NCBI GenBank assembly: GCA_016218715.1
Contig: JACRDG010000048.1
Location: forward strand, 372,001 to 436,000
Direction: 5' to 3'
From: Desulfomonile tiedjei
GTDB taxonomy: Bacteria; Desulfobacterota; Desulfomonilia; Desulfomonilales; Desulfomonilaceae
Length of the DNA stretch: 64,000 nucleotides
Part shown: positions 8,649 through 16,967 of the stretch, one piece after another
Position numbering within the stretch: position 1 is the first letter of the stretch
Layout of the letters: each line of letters begins with the position of its first letter
The notes under the pieces: model-generated
Told to the model about the DNA's origin: nothing
Databases searched by the model: none
What the model saw: only the letters and a program-made list of their open reading frames with translations
Program-made: the position numbers and the translations under genes

Positions 8649-9281
8649 GTGAGCCTGCCTGATTTCTACCGGTTTGAGCGGACAGCCGTGGATTTCAGCC
8701 TGCGCGGAGGCAGTACGAACAGCTATTTCATCCGCGACCGTCACATGCATCTAGTGAGCTACTGCCTCGTCAAAGGGATGTGCATCACGCACCCCACGGT
8801 CTTCCAAGAAACCCCGGAAGCCTCCACCCCCTGGTTCCACATGGTGGCAGAGCGCAAACTCTTGAACAGAGCTTACTTTCTCTTTGAATCCGAGCGGTCA
8901 AGTCCCTTTGCAACCGTCACATCCCGGGGAAAAGGGCATTGGCGGATACTCGACGATGCTGAGCGACAAGTCTGTGTGGTTGTGGATCAGAGTTCCACGG
9001 GAGAAAAGGTCGCCGAGGCCGTGCTCGGCGGATCTCCGGACAGGTACGCGGTGGTCGACGGCGAGCGCGTGCTTGCTCACATCCGGATGGAGCCTCGTCC
9101 TGAAACCGAACCCTCGTCCCAGGAACCGGGGTTCCTGAAGCGAGTCTTCAAGAAATTCATGCGACCGTCCGATTGGGTCATGGTCCTCGAGCCGGGGAGC
9201 GCCGACATGGATCATCGCCCTCTTCTCGCCGGAATGATCCTTTTGATAGAACATACCATCTCGATGGCCAAGTCCAACTGA
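8649..9281 (+). CDS. unknown protein, possibly LURP-one/scramblase-like fold
   Basis: 210 residues. No family is certain, but the alternating beta pattern (YFIRDRHMHLVSYCLVKG, YFLFESERSSPFATVTSRG, RYAVVDGERVLAHI) and the C-terminal hydrophobic helix (RPLLAGMILLIEHTISMA) recall LURP-one-related/tubby-like proteins. Those have a beta-barrel wrapped around a C-terminal helix. GTG at 8649 is chosen because GGAGAGAAAG precedes it; upstream in-frame sequence overlaps the EF-G gene. It lies 46 bp after the EF-G gene and may be co-transcribed. Function unknown. Confidence 0.55.
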   Translation: MSLPDFYRFERTAVDFSLRGGSTNSYFIRDRHMHLVSYCLVKGMCITHPTVFQETPEASTPWFHMVAERKLLNRAYFLFESERSSPFATVTSRGKGHWRILDDAERQVCVVVDQSSTGEKVAEAVLGGSPDRYAVVDGERVLAHIRMEPRPETEPSSQEPGFLKRVFKKFMRPSDWVMVLEPGSADMDHRPLLAGMILLIEHTISMAKSN

Positions 9282-9288
9282 TACCGAG

Positions 9289-9894
9289 TCATTTCTTGAA
9301 GAACTCCCTCGGACCGCCGACGTTGGTGAACGCGGAGTTAAAATTGCGGTACAGCGCGTGATAGTTGGCTATTCTGTGCCATTTCTTCAGGTATCCCGGG
9401 GGCAGATCATCGCGTTCCTCTACCTTGTCCCAGCCGCCCGGGACGGGGAACGCGTAGTACGGCAGCCCTTTGGGAATACCTCGAATCAGCACCACCTGCG
9501 GAATGATCCATTCCCGCAAGGCCATGTAAACCCGGTGCATCCCGTCGTTGACGATCAGGTGCACCGAGCCGTCTCGCTCGATGGATTCCTCCACCACCGG
9601 GGGGAGCAGGTCCACCGGCTCGTCGAATCCCTCAACGGTCAGGCGTAAGAAACCGTCGAGGACGAACAGATCCACTCCATGTTCTTCAAGAGCCCACTTC
9701 AGCGTGCGAACCTTCGTCAGCTCGCTCTTCAGTATATAGTTCTGGGGAGGGGAGAGATGCACCGCGGAAATCTTCTCAAGCGAAATGAACGCGCGGTCGT
9801 AAATCTTCACCTCCGGCGCCTTGAGCATGGTCACCGTCCTGAGCCTTTCCACGAGCTGCTCTTCGGTGAACCGCTCCACATGCGTGATCTTCAT
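9289..9894 (-). CDS. conserved unknown protein, ParB/Srx-like nuclease fold suspected
   Basis: 201 residues. The centre reads HLIVNDGMHRVYMALREW followed by VVLIRGIP, which resembles the DGxHRxxA motif of ParB/sulfiredoxin-fold proteins. The N-terminal part is charged and the C-terminus is rich in aromatic and Asn residues. Start ATG at 9894 lies one base after the stop of the dCMP deaminase-like gene, implying translational coupling. The tight link suggests a role in the same nucleotide-related process, but nothing in the sequence fixes it. Unrecognised beyond the fold hint. Confidence 0.55.
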   Translation of the reverse strand: MKITHVERFTEEQLVERLRTVTMLKAPEVKIYDRAFISLEKISAVHLSPPQNYILKSELTKVRTLKWALEEHGVDLFVLDGFLRLTVEGFDEPVDLLPPVVEESIERDGSVHLIVNDGMHRVYMALREWIIPQVVLIRGIPKGLPYYAFPVPGGWDKVEERDDLPPGYLKKWHRIANYHALYRNFNSAFTNVGGPREFFKK

Positions 9895-9895
9895 G

Positions 9896-10510
9896 TCACT
9901 CGCCCCTGTGGTTCAGAATTTGTTTTAGCGGATCGAGCTCCAGACCACCCGACTCCTGGGGTGATGTGGCGGGGATTCGCCGCGTGGACGTGGTCTTCAG
10001 GACTTCGATGACCATGTCGATCGCTGCCTCGGACAGCGTGATCTGTTCGAAAACGCGAATGTTTTCGTCAGATTCCATGATCTGACGCCAGTAGAGGTCG
10101 AATTCCCTGTTCTTCGAGTCGTAGGCCTCCTCGAAGTAGATCTCCCGTATGCCCGACTGGATCAGTTGCTTGAAGCACCAGTTGCACGGTTCCAGCGTAC
10201 AGTACAGCACCGCGCTTTCCAGGGAGATGCCGAAACGGGCTGCCTGATTGATCGCATTGACCTCTGCATGACTGGAGATGCAGTAGTTGTACTTGTCCGC
10301 GTCGTGAGCTCCAATGCTCCTTCTCAAGCAGTAATCGGGGCCGCGGTCGATGCAATGGGGCGCTCCGTGCACCGCGCCGTTATATCCGGTGGCCAGGACC
10401 CTGTTGCTCCTTACAATCACCGCTCCGACCTTGCGTGAATTGCAGGTGGATCGAACGCTTACCAGCTTGGCCACCATGAGGAAGTATTCGTGCCATCCAG
10501 GTCTAATCAT
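9896..10510 (-). CDS. deoxycytidylate deaminase-family zinc enzyme
   Basis: 204 residues of the cytidine/dCMP deaminase superfamily. The zinc site is complete: SSHAEVNAI supplies His and the catalytic Glu, and TLEPCNWCFKQL supplies the two Cys. The N-terminal SRKVGAVIVRSNRVLATGYNG and the CLR...insert around residues 50-65 are typical of ComEB/dCMP deaminases, which make dUMP from dCMP for thymidylate synthesis. The last 45 residues extend beyond the usual domain. It is the middle gene of a minus-strand run with the patatin-like gene 51 bp upstream and an unknown gene directly downstream. Confidence 0.85.
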   Translation of the reverse strand: MIRPGWHEYFLMVAKLVSVRSTCNSRKVGAVIVRSNRVLATGYNGAVHGAPHCIDRGPDYCLRRSIGAHDADKYNYCISSHAEVNAINQAARFGISLESAVLYCTLEPCNWCFKQLIQSGIREIYFEEAYDSKNREFDLYWRQIMESDENIRVFEQITLSEAAIDMVIEVLKTTSTRRIPATSPQESGGLELDPLKQILNHRGE

Positions 10511-10561
10511 AGAGGAGTCCCTTCGTTGCCGTGAGGAGATGTCGCGCCAGCGGCCCCGCCT

Positions 10562-11632
10562 TTACAGGGGGCGCACCAGCTGGCGAATCGCTTTGGATTC
10601 CACCGATTCGATGAATTCCTCCCAGAGAATCCCGCTGAGCCGCGAGACTTCGTCCCATCGGCGGAACCTTTCGGAGGGGTTGTTCACAAACGTCTCGAAG
10701 TCCTTCCGATCCGGGAGCCGGCCATCAGGGAGCAGCTTCAGGAAATCGGGACCGGGGAACACCTGCAGCACTCTATTCAGGCTCCCTGAAGGAGGCTTGC
10801 GCCAGGGTAACTTCTTGTCAAACCACCCGGGAACGATGCGCTCCTGATAGTGGAAGAAAAGGATCAGCCCCCCATTTCCGGGGTGATAGTCCTGGTTCAA
10901 CTGGTAGTCAAGAAGCCCTCCATCCCGATACACCCCCAGGGGCGCGGCTGGAATGTGCGAGACCCCCGCGATGATATACGGAAGCGACCCAGTTGCCACA
11001 GCCGCCATGCGGAGATTTTCCGCGGTGAGCCGTGCCGACGCGCCGTCAAAACCGTGATTCAGGCATGCCGGCTCCTCAGGGGCGGCATAGAACGCCACCC
11101 GCTGGAACATCAGGCGCATCGCATGGGAAGAAAAGACATTCATCGCGGCCGCTACCAGAAGGGCCGCTCCTTGCACGCCTGCGCGCTCCGAGGCCGCAGG
11201 TCCCCGGCTTCTCACCGTGTGCATGAACAGGTCGTGCACGGGATGGTGCAGGATGAACGGCACGTCCTCCTCATCCACAAAGGCTTCCACGTTCTTCCGC
11301 AGCGCGTCTCCAATGGTTTCCGGGGTGTCCGCCGTGGTGAAGACGTTCCGGGAATAGGCCATTCGTAGCTTTTCATGCGCGGTGAGGGGGTCTCGGCACA
11401 TCATGGCCAGGCATCGCCACGCCCCCGCGGAAGATCCAGCCAGGAGCACTCTCCCCTGCGCTTTCTCAAAGAAATGGCTCTGCATAAGGCCGCGGTCGAA
11501 TCCCACCGAAACAAACCACTTCGGCCCCCCCGCGGGGCCGGCAAAGACGCGTACGCGCCGGGGGGCCAACCCCTCGTCGCGAACAAGTGGCAGGATGTCC
11601 GGGCCGGCTTTGAAACGGAGGTAGTCTTTCAT
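10562..11632 (-). CDS. patatin-like phospholipase family protein
   Basis: 356 residues with the patatin Ser-Asp dyad. The glycine-rich oxyanion segment FAGPAGGPKW is followed by the nucleophile elbow GSSAGAWR (the G-x-S-x-G motif, Ser about residue 68), and YRDGGLLDYQL holds the DGG aspartate. Patatin proteins hydrolyse acyl chains of phospholipids. ATG at 11632 is preferred over an in-frame TTG two codons upstream. It is probably the first gene of the run leading to the deaminase-like gene. Substrate is unknown. Confidence 0.82.
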   Translation of the reverse strand: MKDYLRFKAGPDILPLVRDEGLAPRRVRVFAGPAGGPKWFVSVGFDRGLMQSHFFEKAQGRVLLAGSSAGAWRCLAMMCRDPLTAHEKLRMAYSRNVFTTADTPETIGDALRKNVEAFVDEEDVPFILHHPVHDLFMHTVRSRGPAASERAGVQGAALLVAAAMNVFSSHAMRLMFQRVAFYAAPEEPACLNHGFDGASARLTAENLRMAAVATGSLPYIIAGVSHIPAAPLGVYRDGGLLDYQLNQDYHPGNGGLILFFHYQERIVPGWFDKKLPWRKPPSGSLNRVLQVFPGPDFLKLLPDGRLPDRKDFETFVNNPSERFRRWDEVSRLSGILWEEFIESVESKAIRQLVRPL

Positions 11633-12489
11633 GACCAAGACACGATATCACTGGAACGGGATCGATCCAAGAGGAGGGAGCCATCCGCGTGGTTCTTTGC
11701 ATCAGGTGCTGGAAATAGAGCGGTTGACCAGAATCCTGTTCGATTGCGTGGCCGCTGATCGGAGCCGGCAGGAGGAGTGGCGCCAACTCGTGGCTTTTGC
11801 ATCTATTGTGCTTTGACATATCAACTAGTTACCATGATTACGTCTCATTTAGATGATATATGTTCGAGATTTTGTTCCGAACAAATTGATTTTTAGGTAG
11901 TTTTTTTCTTGACAAAAATGACTGAGCTGTTAAGCGATGAAAATCATAAGGTTGACCCTTGAGGAGGCGTATGTTGAGAAGTAATCCTCCTAATATCTTG
12001 TTCTCTCTAAAATTTCCTCTATGAATCACCCATCGGTCGGTACGCGCCCCGTTCACGGAACCCAGCACCTTTCCTGCGAACTCCGGGGCGGTATCTCCTG
12101 ATGCGCTGATCTGTGCCCGCTTTCTGCTGCGTGAGGAGCGCGGTGGGTCGAGCTTCGCCGCGTTTGTCGTACGCGGTCGGGGGGAGCTTTGCTCTCTAGA
12201 TCACGAGTGCGCTACGCGTACGCGCGGCTGTTTTTGGGGAATTGTGGGGGAATTGCACCAATGTTATCGCTTTAACTCATAGTAAGATTAGCTCATTACT
12301 GCTATTCTATCAGATATAACATTAGATAATTACATTATCAAGATAATATGATGCTCTTTCTACATATTCAAAAAGTTATTTCTCGTAAAACATACAAACT
12401 TTCCGAAATTGCGCTACTTTTTTCTTGACAACATTGGCCAAAGAATATTTAAGCAATACCCGTGAGTTCGAGCTGGGAGGAAGGGTGTC
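11633..12489. other. 857-bp intergenic region with AT-rich island
   Basis: No gene could be supported. From about 11815 the base composition drops sharply, with runs such as GTAGTTTTTTTCTTGACA. A GC-rich block at about 12040-12240 contains a GCGCTACGCGTACGCGC-type palindrome near 12211. A second AT-rich block at 12260-12420 leads into the promoter of the next gene. The mix of compositions suggests a degraded insertion or a transferred segment; no inverted-repeat ends of an IS were found. Confidence 0.45.
12425..12451 (+). promoter_or_regulatory. candidate promoter for the outer-membrane protein gene
   Basis: A perfect -35 hexamer TTGACA (12425-12430) is followed after 15 bp by TATTTA (12446-12451). 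The spacing is short, but this lies 39 bp before the start codon in an AT-rich context. A TTTTTTCTTGACA sequence also occurs near 11905 in the same intergenic region. Confidence 0.4.
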
Positions 12490-13539
12490 GTGAGAAGAAG
12501 CCTTTTTAGTCTATTGGTTTGTCTCTTATTTATAGCTCCGCTATATTCGCCTGTCACATCGTGTGCCTATGGTTCCTCGATTATCCCTGTCATCATCAGC
12601 GAGCAGAGGACAAACGCCGCGGAGTTTGGTGATTCCGATCTCGGCCGGCCGTTGGTGGCCCAAGCCGCTGCACCCGGAATCGGCGGATCCTTCTGTTCCC
12701 CGACCGGTTCCTGTCGGCCCATAACAAAATGTAAGCCGGCGACGGTTCTGCAGCCTCGCGTCTGCATGCCGGCCGCCAAGAGCGGGTGCACGTTGCCCTC
12801 GCGCAGATGCGGGCAGTGGGAAGCGGCTGTGCAGGTTTTGTTCGCCAGGGTCAAGGGGACTTCCCGGTGGGTTGGATTGGTGACTGGCTTGCCTGCTTCG
12901 GACATCGACTACAATGACGATCTGGGCATACCGGCTCACCAGGTATTTCTCGAGTACTCTGCACGGTATCAGTTCCGACCGATGTGGGGACTTTTCTACT
13001 CGGCCATGCCCATTCATCTGGAAGGCTCGAAGATCCTGGAGCGGACTCTGTACTTCGGACCGTACATACTCCCGGTCGGGGCCTCGACGCACACCACCTG
13101 GGATTTCTTCTATCAGAAGGTGGGACTCCTCTATCAACCCATCCTGACCTGCAATGCGTCGGTGTCGCTCTTCGGTGGGTGGGTCTTCAACGATCAGAAG
13201 GTGCAAATAAACAGCCCCACGGTATGTGGCGGAAGCTGCAGCGCGGTGACCCGAACCCGAAACATGGTCGCCACGGGTATGGAGATGCAGAAGTGTCTGA
13301 ACACCGCCTGCAATGGTTCCACTCTGTCGTGCGACAACAAGGTATGGCTGTCTTTCCTTGACGACACTCTCATCGTCGACGTCGAAGCGGGTGTCAGGTA
13401 CAGCGTTCCCATGGGCCCCGGTCGGTGGGGGTACGGCAAGGTCGGCTATCGCTACCTGAGTTTTCAGGAAAGCCGGAACGATGTGCGCATGGACACCATA
13501 TTGGAAGGCGGTTTTGCGGAAGCGGGGATCATCTTCTAA
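12490..13539 (+). CDS. cysteine-rich predicted outer-membrane beta-barrel protein
   Basis: 349 residues. Residues 1-28 form a signal peptide (MRRSLFSLLVCLLFIAPLYS). Residues about 65-110 carry a dense cysteine set (FCSPTGSCRPITKC, VCMPAAKSGCTLPSRRC). From residue 115 the chain alternates in strands with aromatic girdles (WEAAVQVLFARVKG, FGPYILPVG, VSLFGGWVFN) and ends in EAGIIF, a terminal Phe as in BamA-targeted barrels. Further CGGSC and CLNTACNGSTLSC pairs are in an apparent loop, suggesting disulfides. GTG start with GGGAGGAAGG upstream. Family not recognised; outer-membrane location is inference. Confidence 0.6.
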   Translation: MRRSLFSLLVCLLFIAPLYSPVTSCAYGSSIIPVIISEQRTNAAEFGDSDLGRPLVAQAAAPGIGGSFCSPTGSCRPITKCKPATVLQPRVCMPAAKSGCTLPSRRCGQWEAAVQVLFARVKGTSRWVGLVTGLPASDIDYNDDLGIPAHQVFLEYSARYQFRPMWGLFYSAMPIHLEGSKILERTLYFGPYILPVGASTHTTWDFFYQKVGLLYQPILTCNASVSLFGGWVFNDQKVQINSPTVCGGSCSAVTRTRNMVATGMEMQKCLNTACNGSTLSCDNKVWLSFLDDTLIVDVEAGVRYSVPMGPGRWGYGKVGYRYLSFQESRNDVRMDTILEGGFAEAGIIF

Positions 13540-13565
13540 TCCCCAAGGTTTTGTGAATGGCGCCG

Positions 13566-13620
13566 GACTGAATGTCCAATTCTTACAGGGGCTTTTGTAC
13601 CCACCTTGACTGAATGTCCA
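13566..13620. repeat. 13-bp direct repeat, 42-bp period
   Basis: GACTGAATGTCCA occurs at 13566-13578 and again at 13608-13620 in the same orientation. The 42-bp period is four helical turns, which would place two bound proteins on the same face of the DNA. It lies just past the outer-membrane protein gene. No function is established. Confidence 0.5.
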
Positions 13621-13691
13621 TCTTCAAGGCATTGGGCTTCAAAGCACCCCTCCCCGGCGCCATTCCTTCTTTACCTCAAGTCCAGAAAAAC

Positions 13692-13738
13692 GAAAAGCCC
13701 GAAAACGGCCTTGCGGGCCGCCCCTTTCAGGGCTTTTC
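13692..13738. terminator. nested inverted repeat, probable bidirectional terminator
   Basis: Outer arms GAAAAGCCC (13692-13700) and GGGCTTTTC (13730-13738) pair perfectly. Inside them CGGCC (13706-13710) pairs with GGCCG (13716-13720). The A-rich 5' side and T-rich 3' side fit a rho-independent terminator usable from either direction, about 150 bp past the outer-membrane protein gene. Confidence 0.5.
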
Positions 13739-14185
13739 ACTGAAGACGAAAGGGTATGTTGAGAAGTGCCCGTCTCCTACCACATTTCTGGCTGAGGTCA
13801 AGCTTCTTTTTTTCCGCAGTATCAAAAAAAGTTTCCCGTGAAAAATTGCCATAATCATCCCAGTATGTCATGCTATTTTCCTTACCTCTGATCGCTGGAT
13901 CATCTGTAATTGGTCATTTTTTCTTCATTATATCAGTTTCCATGTACTCCGGTGCGCAGTCAGGCTGTGCCGTCCGTAGCGGAGGGGACCTCCCAGGAGA
14001 AACCCTTGGTACGCTCCTCGAATATCACCGGTTATAAAGCGAATTTCTATGAGCAGCTCAAGCAGTCGGGCGCTGGATGCGCTCGGACCCTCGTTTGAGA
14101 GACCGACCCCTTCCGGCCGAATTCACCACTGCGGTGGTCCGTTTCGTACCTCGTGAAAATGGTGAAAGGTACGGATACGAAGCAA
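13739..14185. other. AT-rich intergenic region, no gene seen
   Basis: About 450 bp without a supportable gene. It holds CTTTTTTTCCG...CAAAAAAAGTTT around 13806-13835. GTATGTTGAGAAGT near 13754 also occurs near 11969, on the other side of the outer-membrane protein gene. Confidence 0.4.
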
Positions 14186-14214
14186 TTTACAGTGAGTTAG
14201 AAATGTGGTATAAT
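14186..14214 (+). promoter_or_regulatory. sigma70 promoter, extended -10
   Basis: TTTACA (14186-14191), a 17-bp spacer and a perfect TATAAT (14209-14214) preceded by TGG. The start of transcription would be near 14221, leaving a leader of about 55 nt before the gene at 14276. Confidence 0.6.
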
Positions 14215-14275
14215 TCTCCAAATTTATCTCGAAGTTTCCCGCGTTCGGTTTCCATCGAGCAAGGAGGCACCAAGC

Positions 14276-14989
14276 ATGGCCGCTCAAGACGATAACGCAC
14301 GGCGTCCCGGGGATTTTGGTTGGACAGCGATGCACTCCTGGATCTTTCTCGCCATCATCGCTGTGGGTCTGTTGATTGTCGTCGTTCAGAACCGCTATTA
14401 CTACATCAGCCCCCTTGGAATCGGAAAAGCGTACCGGATAGACAAAATGTTCGGGGGTATCCAGGAATTCGACCCGGACAAAGGATGGGTTAAAGCCCTG
14501 ATTCAGAATCCTCCGGCGCCTTCTCCCATGTCCATGATGCAACCGCCCATGCAGCCCGGTGGACCCAGTCTCCCCTCGCAAATGCCGGGAATGATGCAGC
14601 CCCCATTGGTCTCCGAGTCTCCTACTACACCATCGAAGCCGCCGACTGCGGCTCGGGAAGAACCGGGCCTGCAGCCTCCGGTGACCCAGCTTCCGAAAGA
14701 GGCGTCCAAGCCGAAAGAGCAAACGAAAAAAGAAACGCGGGAACCGAGCCCGGCCGAGAAGCTCGAGATGTTCAAGAAGGTTTTTCCTGATTACGGAAAG
14801 GAAGAATTCGCGCTCGCGAATGACGACCTATACCCCGACTGGAAGAAGAAAGCTGCCCCAGCAGGCACGTGGTCTGAATTTCTCCAGGTCTACGGTGATT
14901 TCGTCCAGTGGTGGAACGATCAGGGACAGCCGCCGGAACCCGGCATGAAACTGTGGAGAGATTTTCTCGCCTCGCGGCCCAAGCGGTAG
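14276..14989 (+). CDS. membrane-anchored protein with Pro/Met-rich linker
   Basis: 237 residues of unknown function. Residues about 20-41 form one membrane helix (WIFLAIIAVGLLIVVVQN). Residues 80-165 are a low-complexity linker rich in Pro, Met, Gln and later Lys and Glu (MQPPMQPGGPSLPSQMPGMM). The last 70 residues look folded and aromatic-rich (LYPDWKKKAAPAG, FVQWWNDQGQPPEPG). AAGGAGG precedes the ATG and a strong promoter is present, so it is probably well expressed. It stands alone between AT-rich DNA and the convergent PIN-TRAM gene. Confidence 0.65.
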   Translation: MAAQDDNARRPGDFGWTAMHSWIFLAIIAVGLLIVVVQNRYYYISPLGIGKAYRIDKMFGGIQEFDPDKGWVKALIQNPPAPSPMSMMQPPMQPGGPSLPSQMPGMMQPPLVSESPTTPSKPPTAAREEPGLQPPVTQLPKEASKPKEQTKKETREPSPAEKLEMFKKVFPDYGKEEFALANDDLYPDWKKKAAPAGTWSEFLQVYGDFVQWWNDQGQPPEPGMKLWRDFLASRPKR

Positions 14990-15122
14990 GCATCGCGACC
15001 GCACCGGTTGTCAGGATTGGACAACCCTTCATACCAGTTGGCATGCCAGCGAGTACTAGCGGGGGGAACGCTCATGAGCAAAGAGGTTCCCCTCGAGTTG
15101 TTTCTGTGAATGCGACCGGGTA

Positions 15123-16106
15123 TCAGCCTTTCATGACGGAAAAGATCATTCGTCCTGCCGTGGTTTGCAGCACGCTCGTCACGGTCACCTCCACGGTTCG
15201 CCCCATGTGGTATCTCCCGGCATCCACCACCACCATGGTCCCGTCGTCCAGGTATGCGACCCCTTGGCCGGACTCTTTCCCCTCTTTGATGACCTGCACC
15301 CGAATCGTCTCACCGGGGAGAACCACCGGCTTGAGCGAGTTGGCAAGCTGATTCACGTTGAGCACGCGGATCGAGTGGACCTCTGCAACCTTGTTCAGGT
15401 TGAAATCGTTGGTAAGGATGGCGTACCCGGTCTGCTTGGCCATGCTGATGAGCTTCTGGTCGACTTCTTTTACCCCTGGGTAGTCAGTAGCATCAATGAT
15501 TATCTTTATATAGGATTGTTTCTGCATCTTGTTTAGTATGTCGAGGCCCCTTCGCCCTCTCGTCCGCTTGATCGACTCCGACGAATCGGCAATTGCCTGG
15601 AGTTCCTTGAGCACGAACTCGGGAATGACCAGATCGCCGCTGAGAAAGCCCGTTTCACAGACGTCCGCGATTCGTCCGTCAATAATGACCGATGTGTCGA
15701 GAATCCCGAGCACACCAATATTCGCGTCGGTCTCTGCTCGCGCCTCCTTTTTCAGTTCGGCGAATTTCACGGATCCGAGCTGAACTCCCACGAGACTGAA
15801 CACGAGCACGATGAAACAATACGCGACGCTCGTGACCTCAGGCCTCCAGAAGAGGTGGGCAGTCGTGGAACCGAGCATCATCCCCAGTACGGCCCCGACA
15901 AACAAACCGAGAACTCCGCCGGTCACCTTGTCCGCGTCTGCCCGGAGCCATAAGCGGAGCAGTCGCAGCAGGGCAAGAGCACTCACGAGACCGATAGCGG
16001 ACCCGACCGGGATCCCCCAGATGTCAATGCTCCAATAGTAACCGAGGCAGCCGCCGAATGTTATAAATGCCAGCACCAGAGCCGCGGAAAGAAGCATATC
16101 AGGCAT
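15123..16106 (-). CDS. PIN-TRAM membrane protein (YacL type)
   Basis: 327 residues matching the YacL/Ycf-type layout: four N-terminal membrane helices (residues about 5-115), a PIN nuclease-fold domain (about 130-260, GILDTSVIIDGRIADVCETG, later LTNDFNLNKVA) and a C-terminal TRAM RNA-binding domain (GETIRVQVIKEGKESGQGV). The acidic PIN residues (Asp of ILDTS, Asp of IIDGR, Asp of TNDFN) are present, so nuclease activity is plausible. It lies 70 bp after carD on the same strand, a pairing also seen in other bacteria. RNA target unknown. Confidence 0.88.
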   Translation of the reverse strand: MPDMLLSAALVLAFITFGGCLGYYWSIDIWGIPVGSAIGLVSALALLRLLRLWLRADADKVTGGVLGLFVGAVLGMMLGSTTAHLFWRPEVTSVAYCFIVLVFSLVGVQLGSVKFAELKKEARAETDANIGVLGILDTSVIIDGRIADVCETGFLSGDLVIPEFVLKELQAIADSSESIKRTRGRRGLDILNKMQKQSYIKIIIDATDYPGVKEVDQKLISMAKQTGYAILTNDFNLNKVAEVHSIRVLNVNQLANSLKPVVLPGETIRVQVIKEGKESGQGVAYLDDGTMVVVDAGRYHMGRTVEVTVTSVLQTTAGRMIFSVMKG

Positions 16107-16176
16107 AAATCGCGGATCCTTTCGGCTGAAGAGAAGAAAACGGCAGGGAGAAGATCGAGCTGGTATCCGTGCCCCT

Positions 16177-16692
16177 TCAAGGGGACTCAGGAGCCTTTTC
16201 TTTTTCGAAGATCATGCTGATGGTGCGTTCGATGTCAGTCTCGTCGGTGCGTTTGGCAATGGAGAGTTCCTTGATCAAGAGGTTTCTCGCCTGGTCGAAA
16301 AGCCTCCGTTCACCGTGGGACAGGTCTTTGGTCTCTTTCAGGAGCACCAGGTCGCGGTAGACCTCTGCTGCCTGAAAGATGCTGCCGCTCCGCATCTTTT
16401 CTTGATACTCGCGATGTCTTTTGTTCCAGGTGAGCGAGTCGTTTTTCGTGGCTCGCAACTTCAGGATCTCAATTATTTTGGGAACTTCCGATTCATCGAC
16501 GATTTTCCGCACCCGATTTGACTCGACCTTGTCTACGGGGAGCTTAATGACGGGACGGTGACTGATCGCTTTGATTTCGGTTTCCAGGATATAGCAGAGC
16601 TGGTGGGCATTACCTATTTTTTCTTCTTTTATGTCGGTTACTCGCGCTACACCGTGAATCGGGTAGACGACAACGTCTCCGATCTTGAACAT
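16177..16692 (-). CDS. carD: CarD-family RNA polymerase-binding regulator
   Basis: 171 residues. The N-terminal half (about 1-70) is the Tudor-like RNA polymerase interaction domain, starting MFKIGDVVVYPIHGVARVT, which binds the beta subunit. The C-terminal half is helical and DNA-contacting (RSGSIFQAAEVYRDL, LSHGERRLFDQARNLL). CarD proteins stabilise open complexes and tune rRNA and stress promoters. A good promoter lies about 220 bp upstream, giving a long leader. It is followed by the PIN-TRAM gene as a likely operon. Confidence 0.93.
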   Translation of the reverse strand: MFKIGDVVVYPIHGVARVTDIKEEKIGNAHQLCYILETEIKAISHRPVIKLPVDKVESNRVRKIVDESEVPKIIEILKLRATKNDSLTWNKRHREYQEKMRSGSIFQAAEVYRDLVLLKETKDLSHGERRLFDQARNLLIKELSIAKRTDETDIERTISMIFEKEKAPESP

Positions 16693-16913
16693 TACCCAGC
16701 TCCCTTTCTTTGTTCACTGACGCGAAAAAGAAGGCTTAGCACTTGAGATTTCGTTAGCACCCCATTCGCAGAAGACTAACACGAATAAGGGTTGTTTGGA
16801 AACACGGGAGGAGGCTCCGTTGCTTTTGGGCTTGCGCGTCCGTCAGATTGAGGGGTAAGATTCCCCCCGAGCGCCCTTCACTAAAAGGTCGCTCTCTCCC
16901 TCAGACGGGGGGG

Positions 16914-16942
16914 AGAATATACAAGCAGTTGTGCCTTGTCAA
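16914..16942 (-). promoter_or_regulatory. sigma70-like promoter for carD
   Basis: On the minus strand TTGACA (16942-16937), 17 bp, TATTCT (16919-16914). Transcription would start near 16907 and leave about 215 nt before the carD start. The divergent cutA start lies at 16968. Confidence 0.5.
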
Positions 16943-16967
16943 CCAAAAAGCACAATATGGAGTGAAT

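Noticed and set aside
11838-12068. 76-codon open frame on the minus strand in the AT-rich island
   Set aside because: No ribosome binding site, no homology and composition typical of random AT-rich DNA; transposase remnants were looked for and not recognised.
12200-12240. GCGCTACGCGTACGCGC palindrome as a site-specific recombination or attachment site
   Set aside because: No integrase or second copy was found, and short GC palindromes are expected in such DNA.
13614-13841. 75-codon open frame on the plus strand
   Set aside because: It spans the nested inverted repeat that looks like a terminator.
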